Origin: Oehlia diaphana | Lineage: Eukaryota; Glomeromycota; Glomeromycetes; Glomerales; Glomeraceae | Reading direction: 5' to 3' | DNA length: 64,000 nucleotides | Assembly (NCBI GenBank): GCA_003833135.1 | Contig: QZLH01000438.1 | Span: forward strand, 22,519 to 86,518 | Translations under genes and position numbers: made by a program | Notes under the pieces: generated by a model | Seen by the model: only the letters and a program-made list of their open reading frames with translations | What the model was told of the DNA's origin: nothing | Database searches by the model: none | Shown here: positions 36,180 to 46,987 of the stretch, in pieces | Position numbering within the stretch: the first letter of the stretch is position 1 | Layout: every line of letters starts with the position of its first letter

Positions 36180-37378
36180 ATTACTAAAATTAAAAAATTA
36201 AACCAAAAGGAGATTTAGATGACTACAGATTATGTGCACCTTCAGTTCAATCGTCTTAATAATCTTGTATGATTACCCTAGTGCCTCATATATATATATA
36301 TATACTTGTAATTAACTTGTTCATTACACCAATGAGTCTTTGAGATAATCATCTTTATAAAGTTACTATTATTGGAATGAATCAAATTCATTTATTGCTG
36401 TTAACAGTTAATAAATCCCTGGTTTTTTTAACAAAGAATTTTAGCAAATTAGGTTCACATTTGGCAATTCTTGAAAATCTCAAATGATTTTTTATAACGT
36501 ACTTATTTACAACCAAAAGAATTTCCATATATTTCTGCGTACTATTACTCAATAATATTAGTTCGGAATCAAACAAACGATTCCAATCTAGATTGCTAAA
36601 TCATTAAGGAATACCATTGATATGCACATCAGGAACCTTTACTAGATATCGGACATACTTTAATTACTTTGATGTAATTATAGCCTTGTACTGAGTACGG
36701 TTCCATATGTAGTACTACTTTTCAGAGCTGAGTCAGAGATTATGTGACCGAATACCGTTCAATATTTGCTCAATCAAGAACCTTTTCATCCTTACTTTAT
36801 TATCGAATGAAAATAATAAAGTTATCAAATTCAGAAAGATAAAATTTTGAACTTATTGTTCCGATTGTTTTGATCAGAGAAAAGATGAAATCTGCATCTG
36901 TGGGAATACAGGTAAGTATGTATAACCTGTGTTAATTTCCATTTTAAAATAAATTATGCATTCATCATGAATGTACTTCATTAAAAATTTACTAAATAAT
37001 GTCTTTTAAAACCAATGACGTCATTTTTAATAGAGTATTAATATACAGTACAAAGGCTTAAACAAAATCACATGACAGATTTATTTAGGTTATTGTTCCC
37101 ACTTTTGGAAATCCGATACTGATATTTTTAAATTCACACGAATGATTTAAAGATGACAAATCACAATAGAATTTGACCAACTATATTATTTTGAGGAGTA
37201 AATGTTTATTCCTTTAAATTTAAAAAGCTTTTCATAAACGTAAAATGAAGAAAAACTCTATGACGTTTAAATGAAATATTTCAAATTTGAAAAAAAAATT
37301 TAATAGCTCATAATGATATCATCAGATTGATAAGATAAATAAATAGTTGGACTTTTTTTTTTGAATTCAAGAGATTTT
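36180..37378. other. Divergent intergenic region between Hsp70 genes B and C
   Basis: Bases up to about 37180 belong to the duplicated 5' flank of gene B. The last 200 bp precede gene C on the plus strand. A ta repeat lies at 36288-36303. No further gene was recognised. This region probably holds the promoters of both genes, which point away from each other. Confidence 0.45.
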
Positions 37379-39522
37379 ATGAAAATGTCTTGGAAAAGTG
37401 ATGTTCGTGTGGTGGTTGGTATAGGTAATTACATTTTATAAATAAAAATAGTGTAAATATTAAAATTTTAAAAGTTTAACGCAAATTTGATATGTTTCTT
37501 AAATAATAAAAGATTTTGGAACCACGTATTCGGTAATAAATTGCTAATTTCTTGAATCTTTTGCTTCAATTATCTTAGTTATATAATGTGTTTAATATAT
37601 GTTATTTCTTTGATTAATAATTTTAACGTAGGGATTTGCTTATCGTTTTACCGATTTTGCTGGGGAAATTCATACAAATAAAGATTGGGAAGGATACGTC
37701 GGTAAATATAAGACAAATACCGTTCTCGAATATGACGATAATTTTAAAAATGTGGTAAAGTGGGGAAGACCGGCGTTTATTAAAGGAACAACAAACGAAG
37801 CGGATGATACAAATGAACCAAAATCTGTTGGATTATTTAAATTACATTTGGGAAGTTTGGGAAAATTACAAGATCATTTAAAACCTAAAATTCCAGTTGA
37901 ATTTAAAAAAGCTATTATTGATTATCTTAGAGAAATGGGAAAGGTAATAACAAATATTAATTAAGTTAAACCTTAAACGTATTGTTTCATATAACAATAT
38001 ATAATTTTTTCCTAGTTAATAAAAAAAATAGTTGAAAACGTAGAAGGTATAAAGTTTCATGAAAACGTTCTTTTAGTTCTTAGCGTTCCCGCGGAGTATT
38101 CAAAGAAAGAATTAGCAATAATGAGAGAAGGTGCATCTGAAGCAGGTTTAATTAAAGAAGAAAATTCTGAATATTTGCAATTTACTACAGAACGTATGTA
38201 TTCCAATAATTTAATTAAAGCAATAAATAATTACTTAAAAAAAAGAGGCATTTCAAAACTAAAATCTTTTTTAATTAGCTGAAGCTGCTGCAATATATTG
38301 CATGAAAAATTGTCTGGAAAGTTACGAGATAGGAAGTAAGTATACTACTATTATAATTACGGTTCAGATCAGTTAATTAGTTTGTAATGTTAAAACAAAT
38401 TTTATTTAAATTATATCATTAGCAACTTTCATGATCGTTGACTGTGGAGGTGGAACGGTAGATTTGACCACGCGTAAACTCGTCGGTGAAAATCAATTAG
38501 GTGAAATTACGGAACGAGCCGGCGATTATTGTGGAAGTTCGTTTATAGACGAAGCATTCCTTAAACATATAGGAAGTATAGTAGGAAAATCAACAATTGA
38601 TAAACTACGAGATAAAAAAAGCAAGTCGCTACAACGTATGGTTGATCATTTCTGTCGCAAAGCTAAATTTCCTTTTACTGGTGAAGATACAGATTTTCAA
38701 TACGATTTAGATGTTCTAGATGTCATTAAAGTTCTTAAGAAATTCGTTAATGACGAAGCTAAAGAACTATTAGAGAAAAATGGTTGGTCGATTGAAATTG
38801 AATTTGAAGAGATCAAATCAATGTTTGACCCTATTGTTGAAAAAATCATTCAGATGATAGGAACTCAACTTGATAATTGTCGCGATGAATGTTCGATTAT
38901 ATTTTTAGTTGGAGGATTCGGCCAATCAAAATATTTGAAAAATAGAATTGAAGAAAAGTTCAAAGATCGAGTGAAATCTATCGTTGTTTCTAAGGAACCT
39001 GTTGCAGCAGTTGTTCGAGGAGCAACATTATTTGGATTAAGCTTATATGATAAAATTTATAATATGAGAAATGATGAGGATGTTGTATTCGTATTAAAGA
39101 ATCGAAAACTCAACTTCACATATGGAATTAAAGTATTTAAACCTTTTAGAAAAGGTGACCCACCAGAACGTAAAACATCCAATGGGTTCATACAGCGATT
39201 TCATCGTATAGCAAAAAGAGATGATATTGTTGATATCGATAGTGAAATTCGTATATATAATTTATGTCCTGTTAGTGGATTTCAAACCTTTGCTACATTT
39301 TATATTTATATCACAAAAGAATACGATCCAAAATATTGTGATGGAATGGAAGTGTTAGGAACTCTCAAGATTGACCTTTCAAATAATGGAACTGATAGAC
39401 AAGTTAGTTTTGCATTATCATTTGGTCAAATGGAACTACTTACAGCCACCGCGAGAAATGAAACCGATGGACAAAATTATCTTGCTACTTTTGAAATTAA
39501 CAAAGAGATAGGAATTGTTTAA
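37379..39522 (+). CDS. HSPA12-like Hsp70 gene C, six exons, 570 aa
   Basis: Plus-strand exons 37379-37424, 37513-37532, 37632-37943, 38016-38193, 38279-38335 and 38423-39522 sum to 1713 nt in a single frame, with GT...AG introns at the same positions and phases as genes A and B. The start is MKMSWKSDVRVVVGI; the Met at 37385 is an alternative. Motifs: IDFGTTYSG across exons 1-3, EPEAAAIYCMKN, VDCGGGTVDLTTRKLVGENQ (residue about 210) and FLVGGFGQSKYLKNRI. The C-terminus (ATARNETDGQNYLATFEINK) is short and lacks EEVD. It is more diverged from A and B than they are from each other and lies in the opposite orientation, so it predates their duplication. Confidence 0.93.
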
Positions 39523-40260
39523 GTTATACATATATAATTTAGTTACCATATACTGTATAATAGCGATAATGCTTTATAATCTTTGAAATAAATATGACAT
39601 ACTATTTAACTTGTTTTTTCCCATGAACGGAGTCATTTTCTGTTGAGAAATAAATAGAAATAAATAGTTTAAAAATAACACTAATACAGTAAATCCGGAT
39701 AAAAACAATATCATAAATCAAAACTTCAAATTGAATATAACTTTTATTGAACCTATCAACAGAAGAGTATGTATTTGACGGCCTGTTAATTTCAATCCAA
39801 ACCATTCGAATTTAGTGTCAAATGTTAAATCCTATCTTTTATCATATAAATATTTAAGTTCTACGTGTATAATTCCAATATGTGAATAACGGGCAGAAAC
39901 TGCAGTAAGTTTCATAAAGGTAAAAAACAATGATAAAAAACTTCTGTTCCAAAAGAGAAATATGTTTTTACATTGTGAAACAACTTTTTTTAATTCATAC
40001 ATGAAGTTCATAGCGCAAGCAACTACTATACGTTTACAGGTGAATCTTGAAATTTATTTTGTTAAAAATCATATTACCTATTTTATCATCGCCTCAACCT
40101 ATACTATCGTTTTGATTAACCAAATTTATTTATACTCGGCAAATGTAATAATATATCGTTAACTAAATTATTTTGTTATCATCTAATAATTGAAATTAAA
40201 TTGAATCCAAAAGCATATTGATTTTTAGATACTATTATTTTTGAATTCAATATTCTTTTT
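39523..40260. other. AT-rich intergenic DNA after Hsp70 gene C
   Basis: AATAAA-like words follow the gene near 39588 (gaaataaatatg). Short frames on both strands here look spurious. Confidence 0.35.
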
Positions 40261-40823
40261 TTAAATCTTGAATTTCTTTATCTTTTTCCTGATATTGAAT
40301 TCCTTCTTGAATTAAACGATTTTTTTAGTTTTGTCATATTATTCTTTAAACCTTCTGAATTTCTTTATCTTTTTCTTGGATCATGGCATCTATCTCGTTG
40401 ATCATGACATCCTTCTCTTGGATCATGGCATCCTTCTTTGGATTATGATATCATAGGTCATCTTGAACTATTTTATCCTTTTCTCGGACTATATCACTTT
40501 TTTCTTTTTCTCGGATTATGTTGCTCTTTTCTTAGATTAGGGATTACGTTGACTTTTTCTCGGGCTATGTTAACCTTTTCTCGGGCTATGTTTACAATGT
40601 CTCGGGCCATTTTAACCTTTTCTTGGAGTAATTTCTTCCTTTCTTGAACTATGCAATTCTTTTCTCGAATTATTTTAGTCTTTTCTTGGATTAAATTAAT
40701 CTTTTCTCGGACCATATTATCTTGATCATAGACCATCTTATCATTTTCTTGAATTAATCTATCCTTTTCTTGGACTATATTTTCCTTTCTTGGATTATTC
40801 GGATTATAGTATCCTGATGACAT
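40261..40823 (-). pseudogene. Heptad-repeat (REK/QEKD) protein gene, copy 1
   Basis: The ATG at 40823 opens MSSGYYNPNNPRKE, followed by seven-residue repeats (NIVQEKD, LIQENDK, MVREKIN, IIREKNC). A frameshift near 40550 diverts into a wrong frame ending at 40494. In the correct frame the repeats resume as SDIVREK and DKIVQDD, meet a TGA, and then continue as DAMIQEK and DVMINEI to DKEIQKV and TAA near 40350. The repeats would make a long charged coiled coil. It shares its design and its ending with the copies at 59-63 kb, 19 kb away on the same strand. Disabled by one frameshift and one stop. Confidence 0.6.
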
Positions 40824-41559
40824 AATATTCTAATGGTGATTATATAATCTAGTAGTGACATAACTAAGGTCATAGGACTTCATAACATAATTCACAATCT
40901 AGCGGTGACTTGCTCTTTACTCATTTCATTAATACTAAGTCGTTCATTTATGAAGTCCCGGTTCATTTCGATTTCCATTATCCAAACGTCCTGAACCTAC
41001 AAAAAGCATTCTGGGAAACGTTCAGAGCAGAACGTAACTTTACGACAACATCTAATGTAAAAAAAGCGCCCATACAGAAACAAGGAGAGCAAATTTATAA
41101 TTTCCTCCTTACATTCTAAGCAAGGTTGTCACATCATTCTAAATATCCTTCCTTCCCCTTCACTATAGAAGCATTTTTAATATTAACTTAATTTCGCACT
41201 TGTAATTAATTATCTTGTAAATTATCAAAAATCTTAAGAACATGGTTGATTAATTAGTGCAAATATTCCGACTGAGGTGAAGCGGACATTAAGAAAGAAA
41301 AACGATTTAACAATTATCATTTATTTACCACGTTCGTAATCAGATTTATCTGACTCATTTTCATCTATAATAATATATAATACTATAGCTCCTATTGTTT
41401 GTTTTCGCACAAAAAATGTAAAAATATTTGTTAGACGTTGCTACTTTTTTTTCGATACAAATTTTATTTTTAAAATATGAGAATATTTGAAATGTGACGA
41501 AACCTGGAACATAAATAGAATCTTGGAAAGGTTTTTTTTATTTTTCTAATTGTTCCTTT

Positions 41560-41980
41560 TCTTCTTTTTTAGGTAATTTTTCAAGTCTCTGGACGTGAAG
41601 ATGGGTAAATAGAAAAAAATCTGGTCAAGTCTCTAAGCGTGGTGAATACCGGTAAGTAAAAATAAAATCTTTTGGTTTTTTATTTAATTTGTCAAACATT
41701 ACTAACTGTTCGAAAGAAAATGTTTAAATTTTTTTATATTAATGAACATTACTAACCATTTTTTTTTTAGGTTAAATGAAAAACTGAGACAATGCGAAGA
41801 TTCACACACTTTTCAAGTTATGGAGTTTTTTTGAGTCTCTCTGAGTATAGGATAACGGTAATTAAAAAATATTTTTTTTTATCTTTATTGCTCTTTTTTA
41901 TTATGATGAACTTTACTAACAATTTGTTCTTTTCTTTTTTTAAATGTTTTGTATAAGGGTAAAAAATGTAAAATGAATCT
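41560..41980. repeat. Degenerate exon-like units in series
   Basis: Three loosely similar pieces (aagtctctggacgtg near 41582, aagtctctaagcgtg near 41627, gagtctctctgagta near 41834) are each followed by a ggtaa donor-like word. The longer spacers carry aacattactaac and a t-rich acceptor ending ttttag. This looks like serial duplication of a micro-exon with its intron. No open protein is recoverable. Confidence 0.35.
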
Positions 41981-42159
41981 CAGAACATTTCTATAAGAGG
42001 ATAACATTCTATACATCATCACATAATTTTTGTAACTTTTAATAATAATTTTAAAAATTAATATATAATTAGATGTGTCTTAGTAATTTATTAATGAAAC
42101 CATTTTTATTTAATATTCTTGATTAATTAACTTTAGAAAGGACACGTAATAATATATTT

Positions 42160-42310
42160 AAGGATGGTCATCAGTCCTACCGGTCCTACTCGGTCCTGGA
42201 CCGGTCAGTCCCGGAACTTGTAGGACTGGACCGCGGTCTTGCATTTTTTTGTGGCGCAGTAGAACCAGTCCCAAGGACCGACCAGTCCTCATACCAGTCT
42301 TCATATAATA
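42160..42310. repeat. GC-rich patch of ggtcc/ggacc repeats
   Basis: Bases 42165-42290 repeat ccggtcctac, cggtcctgga, ggaccggtca and cagtccc in both orientations. The high local GC contrasts with the AT-rich surroundings. It abuts the left end of the retrotransposon but lies outside the LTR. Confidence 0.6.
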
Positions 42311-42442
42311 AATGATTTTTATATTAAATAAATCTATTAATCTGATTAAGGTCTTTATAAAATAACATAATGACTGACCAATTCCTAACCAATTAATAAT
42401 GACAATCACTTCTCCCTACTTGTAGAGTTGCCTGTCAAATGC

Positions 42443-43294
42443 TGTGACGGGCGGTTGCCATGGCAAGATGCTGCCACCATCTTGGTCACAAGGGGTAAAG
42501 GTTAGTAAGGTTAGTAATTAACATAACATGAAAAATTAAGTATGAGCTTAGTTTAGTGGATTTTGGTTATGGCGAACTATTGCTCATGATATTTGGGCAT
42601 AGTTTTCCGATCGGTTATGATTTATACATTCATCGATATTAATACATCAACATTTTTTTGTAGTTAATGTAGATAGTTCAAGTCTTTTAGACATTTCGGT
42701 ATTGATAAGGTTCGTTAGTTAGTTCGGGTATTTAAAACATTTTGGTGTTAGTACGTTTCAATGGTTAATGTTAGTATTATCTTTATACTTTGTTCAGTTA
42801 ATTTATGTATACAATTTCATGCATAGTTCCATTAAAAATTTTAGGTTTTATTATTTATAAAGTTCGATATTTATTATTTTTCATAAAAATATTAAAGTAT
42901 TTAAGTTCAATTTTCACTGAGACAATTCTGTCTTCTTGAGACGTTTCTGTCTGAAAAATCTCTAAAAAAAGGTGGGTTTTCTGGTCTATTTTATATCTTC
43001 TGACGTTTTACTAATTTTATGTGATACTAAAATACTATTGGTATTCTAAGTTATGCTACACTAAATGATCTTCATGCTGATCACTAGGTCCTTGATTGAT
43101 CGTCAGTTCGGGTGCTTCTTGTTGATCATCTGGTCAGATGATTTTCCTGTTAAATGATCTTTATGATTATGTAATCATCATTTAGGGTCACGTGATTGTT
43201 GATCATTACGTTATTCTTCAATTAATTTCTGTTGATTTCGGTTTGCTTACTACTTTGTAGTTAATTATATGTTATGGTGAATTCTGGCACTACA
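42443..43294 (-). repeat. 3' LTR
   Basis: On the plus strand it begins tgtgacgggcgg and ends ttctggcactaca. It matches 51997-52868 throughout, lacking two short segments present there (near 52490 and 52620). Divergence is by scattered transitions. Confidence 0.92.
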
Positions 43295-43313
43295 AACTTC
43301 CCCCTCCTTTGAA
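43295..43313 (-). promoter_or_regulatory. Polypurine tract
   Basis: The minus strand reads aaaggagggggaagtt directly before the 3' LTR start (tgtagtgcc). This is the expected second-strand primer site of an LTR element. Confidence 0.8.
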
Positions 43314-43341
43314 AATTTGTGTCCTCACAAATCTCTAAGGG

Positions 43342-44553
43342 TTAGTTTCTATAATAATACTTCTTTAATAATTCACCATTTATCAGTTTTCTTAATATTC
43401 TACCATCCAGTTCTTTTAATTTGTATGATCAATTTAGATCTTCTTCGTGTATAAGGTATGGTCCTCTTCACTTATCATTCAGTTTTCCTGAATGTTAGTT
43501 ATCTCTTGATGCGTTATAAATTAATACTTGATCTCCTATCTGAAATTTTTCTTTCCTTTTCGTTTTGTTATCATGATATTCTTTTTGCTTTCTCTGTGCA
43601 TCAGCGATATTTTCTCTTACTTTATTTCTATTGATTGGTAGTTTTTCCATTAGTTGACTTTCTCTGATGTCTTGTTCGCTGGTATGTTCGTCAATTGGAA
43701 GTCTTGCTTCTCTTCCATATACTAAATAAAATGGTTTGACTTTTGTAGAGCTATGTATTTTGTTCCTATAAGCAAAAAATACGAATGGTATCTTCTCATC
43801 CCAGTTGTTATCTTCCTGCAATTTAGTTAGGGATTCGCATAAAGTTTTGTTAAATCTTTCTACTAATCCATTGGTTTGTGGATGATAGTTTGTTGATAGG
43901 TTGTGTTTTATATCAAATCGTTCCATTAATAAGTGGACTATTTTGTTGTTAAAATGAGTTCCTCTATCGCTTATTATCTTCTGTGGGCATCCATGTCTAC
44001 ATATGATTTCTTCATATATAAACTTTACAACTTCCTCAGCTGTGTTTCTTTTAACTGCTTTAGCTTCTGGCCATTTTGTGAAATAGTCTATTGTTACTAT
44101 AATGTATTAGTTCCTTCTTTTTGTACTCAGTAATGGTCCTACGAAATCTATTCCAATTTGATAAAATGGTTCCTTGATTTTGATCGGTATTAATTCATTC
44201 TTTTCTGAAGGTTTTCCTCTTTTTTGACATTTTTCGCATGATTTCACATATGCTTCTATGTCCTTCATCATTCCTTTCCAATAATACTTTTCCTTGATTT
44301 TATCCTGAGTTGCTTTTATCCCAAAGTGTTCTGACATGTCATGGTCATGAGACATGTACATTAATCCTGTAATTTCATTTGATTTAATAACCCTTAATTC
44401 TTCTCTATTCTTGATTCTATATAGTATTCCTTTATTGGTTTTATATTTTGGATTTTTGGTTATGTTATTGATTATTTCTTGATAATCTTTCTCGTTCATG
44501 TTCGGTGGTGTTTTTCTGACTATTAATTTTTCATCAGGCTTTTGAGCTCTTTA
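43342..44553 (-). pseudogene. Integrase of the Ty3/Gypsy element, with nonsense codons
   Basis: Integrase inserts the cDNA into the host genome. In one minus-strand frame from about 44551: the H2C2 zinc-binding region (MSHDHDMSEHFGIKATQDKI, then VKSCEKCQKRGK), first catalytic Asp in QIGIDFVGPL, an in-frame TAA at 44109-44107, then ITIDYFTKWPEAK-like core sequence, second Asp in KIISDRGTHFNN, and catalytic Glu in HPQTNGLVERFNKTL. Further stops at 43497-43495 and two TGAs interrupt the C-terminal segment (GKLNDK, RGPYLI, KLKELDGRILRKLINGE) before TAA 43344-43342. All DDE residues survive, but the frame holds at least four stops. Confidence 0.9.
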
Positions 44554-45311
44554 TATACTTTTTTCCAACTTTTATTATCATTTTTAATCTTTATACTCCT
44601 ATATTTGAATGTATCTTCATAGATATTCTGATATTTCTTGAACATATTTACCATGTCCATGTAGTCTCTTTTTGTTAATGTTGGGTATGATGTTCGATGG
44701 CCTGTATTACTCTTTTTGGTTTCTCTATTTATGTAATTTTCCCAGCATTGGTCATTTTCTAGAAATATTACAATTGTGTTGTCTATAATATGTTTGTGTT
44801 TGAATATTTCTTGCTCCATCTGGTGATTTCCATAAGGAGTAATTAATCCTCTGTCGAAACTTTGAGTCTTCTGGTAGAAATATTCGCAATAAGGAGATTT
44901 ATCTAATATAATTATGTCCTTATTGTCATAGGTGATGATCCTTTTGTTGATATGCTCGACTACTTGTTTTCTGAACAACCATTCATATTCTTTATTCAGT
45001 GGATTAAACCTTTCATTGTCTTGTCTCCTTCTTTTGAAAGTGTTAAATTTTACCTTCAGATGATTCTTCTGAAGTTCTTTAATCAAATTGTTCACTACTG
45101 TTGACTTTCCTACTCCATTAACTCCATCTATTATTATGAGCTGAGATTCTTTTTCTCTTTTTGTGACCTTCAATAACCATTCTTTGGTGATTCTATCCAG
45201 GTTTAGTAACAAAGCTTCTTTATCATAAAAATATCTTGTTTCATCCTCTTCTTGAGTTGTATCTTTCATCCATGAATTTTCAGTTTTGATGTATTTAGTT
45301 TTTCTTTGCAT
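44523..45311 (-). CDS. Intact P-loop nucleotide kinase (thymidylate-kinase-like) inside the retrotransposon
   Basis: The ORF has 262 codons, ATG at 45311 and TAA at 44525-44523. Residues 58-73 are LIIIDGVNGVGKSTVV: a hydrophobic strand and a Walker A loop (G63-T71). Residues 133-147 read IIILDKSPYCEYFYQ, placed like the DRxxxS/DR(Y/H) element of thymidylate and deoxynucleoside kinases. Near residue 180 IVIFLENDQCWENYINRE looks like the strand-helix leading to the basic lid. Length fits TMK plus a 55-residue N-terminal extension. It lies 46 nt after the RNase H stop and overlaps the upstream part of the integrase frame. Those two share a frame and this ORF uses another. It is the longest unbroken ORF in the element. 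Expected role: phosphorylating dTMP or a related nucleotide to aid reverse transcription. Substrate is inferred. Confidence 0.85.
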   Translation of the reverse strand: MQRKTKYIKTENSWMKDTTQEEDETRYFYDKEALLLNLDRITKEWLLKVTKREKESQLIIIDGVNGVGKSTVVNNLIKELQKNHLKVKFNTFKRRRQDNERFNPLNKEYEWLFRKQVVEHINKRIITYDNKDIIILDKSPYCEYFYQKTQSFDRGLITPYGNHQMEQEIFKHKHIIDNTIVIFLENDQCWENYINRETKKSNTGHRTSYPTLTKRDYMDMVNMFKKYQNIYEDTFKYRSIKIKNDNKSWKKVYKELKSLMKN

Positions 45312-45357
45312 CTTTTACAGAGATGTTATAAAATTTAAAATGATTTAGGCATCCTTT

Positions 45358-45965
45358 TTATACTTTTTCATACTTGAGCCTTGATAAGACATCTGCATTT
45401 TTATTCTCCTTTCCTGCTCGGTGTTTAATTGTGAAGTCGTACTGTTGTAGTTTCATCATCCATCTAGCTCGCTTCCCTTTTGGTATTTGATCTTTCATTA
45501 ATCCTTTTAAGGCTGAGTGATCAGTTATCACTCTAAATTTTCTGTTGATCAGGAATTTGTGGAAATGTTCTATTCCCCATACTATTGCTAAGCATTCTAG
45601 GTCGGTGACTGCATAGTTTGTTTCTGTATTGTTAGTACCTCTGGCTCCATATGCAATTACTACTTCTTTTCCTTCATCATTTTTCTGTGATAATATCACT
45701 CCTAAGCCTTTTGCTGAGGCATCAGTTATTAGTATGAACTCTTTGTTGAAGTCGGGATGTACTAATATTGGTTTTGATGTCAATCTCTCTTTTAGAGTAT
45801 CAAACGCTATTTGTTGCTCTAATCCCCATTTAAACTCTTCGTCTTTTCTGATAAGTTTGGTAATTGGTTTTGCTATTTTTGAGAAATCCTTTATGAATTT
45901 CCTGTAGTAGGAACATAGTCCTAGAAATGATCTTACTTCTCTAACAGTTTGTGGTGCTTTTATTT
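45358..45965 (-). pseudogene. RT connection and RNase H domain
   Basis: The open frame from about 45960 reads KAPQTVREVRSFLGLCSYYR and KFIKDFSKIAKPITKLI (RT thumb/connection). From 45783 come TSKPILVHPDFNKEFIL, TDASAKGLGVILSQK (RNase H first Asp), ETNYAVTDLECLAIVWG (catalytic Glu), FRVITDHSALKGL (Asp) and KENKNADVLSRL. TAA lies at 45360-45358. All catalytic acids seen are intact. It is separated from the RT segment by a frameshift near 45970-45985, where an extra ctacaa-like copy appears, and by a TAA. Confidence 0.9.
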
Positions 45966-45977
45966 GTTAGATCTTCT

Positions 45978-46826
45978 CTAAATTTCTGTTATTAGGTTGT
46001 AGTCTTGTAGACCATTCTCTCCTATTACATGTCCTAAAAATTCGATGTTTCTTTCTGCAAATTTACATTTCTTTAATTTTAATAGTAGGTTGTGATTTTT
46101 AACTTGTTCTAGTACTTTTTCTATATGTACTAAATGCTCTTCAAAACTCTTGGAATATATCATAATGTCGTCGATATATACTTCAACAAATTCTCCTATG
46201 TAGTCTTTCAATACTTTATCCATTAATCTCTGAAATGTTCCAAGGGCATTTTTCAGTTCGAATGGCATTACATTATATTCGAACAGTCCTTGTGAATATA
46301 TAAAGGCTGTTTTCTTTTTATCCTCTTCGGCCATTTCTACTTGATGAAATCCTAAAGCTAAGTCCATACTTGTGAACCATTTTGCAGTTTGGTATTTATC
46401 TAATAGTTCGTTAATTCTCGGTAATGGATATGCATCAGTTTTGGTTATAGCATTGAGCTTTCTATAGTCAATACAAAATTGGTAATTTCCGCTCTTTTTT
46501 CCTGCCAGTGTTACTGGTGATGCCTAGGGGCTAAAAGATTCTCTAATCTTTCCTAATTTTAGGAGTTATTCGATCGCCTTCTTGATGAACTTTCTTTTAT
46601 CTTCTGTTTCCTTATATCTCTTCTACATAATAGGTTTTTAGTTCAGGTCCATTTCTATTCTATGTTCTATTAGATTGGTGGTTCTTATTTTCTCTTGATC
46701 GTATTCAAAGATATCTTTGTGTCTCTTCAACAGATCTTTAATTTTAATTTGTTTCTCAGTTGTAATTTGTCCAGTAAATATTTTATCTTCAAATTTATCG
46801 GTGATATTAGATTTCTTATTTTGCAT
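45978..46826 (-). pseudogene. Reverse transcriptase core, interrupted by stops
   Basis: In one minus-strand frame: FTGQITTEKQIKIKDLLKRH, DIFEYDQEKI, stops near 46638 and 46625, KRYKETEDKRKFIKKAIE, a TAA, LLKLGKIRESFSP, TAG at 46526-46524, ASPVTLAGKKSGNYQFCIDY, YPLPRINELLDKYQ, FTSMDLALGFHQVEM (first Asp), FELKNALGTFQRLMDKVL, and the active site VYIDDIMIYSK. It ends KKCKFAERNIEFLGHVI before the frameshift. The stops replace positions that are usually Trp, Gln or Glu. Confidence 0.92.
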
Positions 46827-46987
46827 CTTTACTGTTTCTCCTGGATTTAGGCCAAGACTATTTATTTTGCTTCGTCATCATCAGACGAATCATCCTCTTG
46901 ATGTGATATGGTAAATATTTCTATTTCTTGGTCTGTTTCCTACTCTGATTCTTCTGACTCATATTCTCTTTCATAGTCTGTTCAGTT

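Noticed and set aside
42158..42409. 83-codon minus-strand ORF ending GLTGPGPSRTGRTDDHP
   Set aside because: Its distinctive part is just translation of the ggtcc/ggacc repeat patch.
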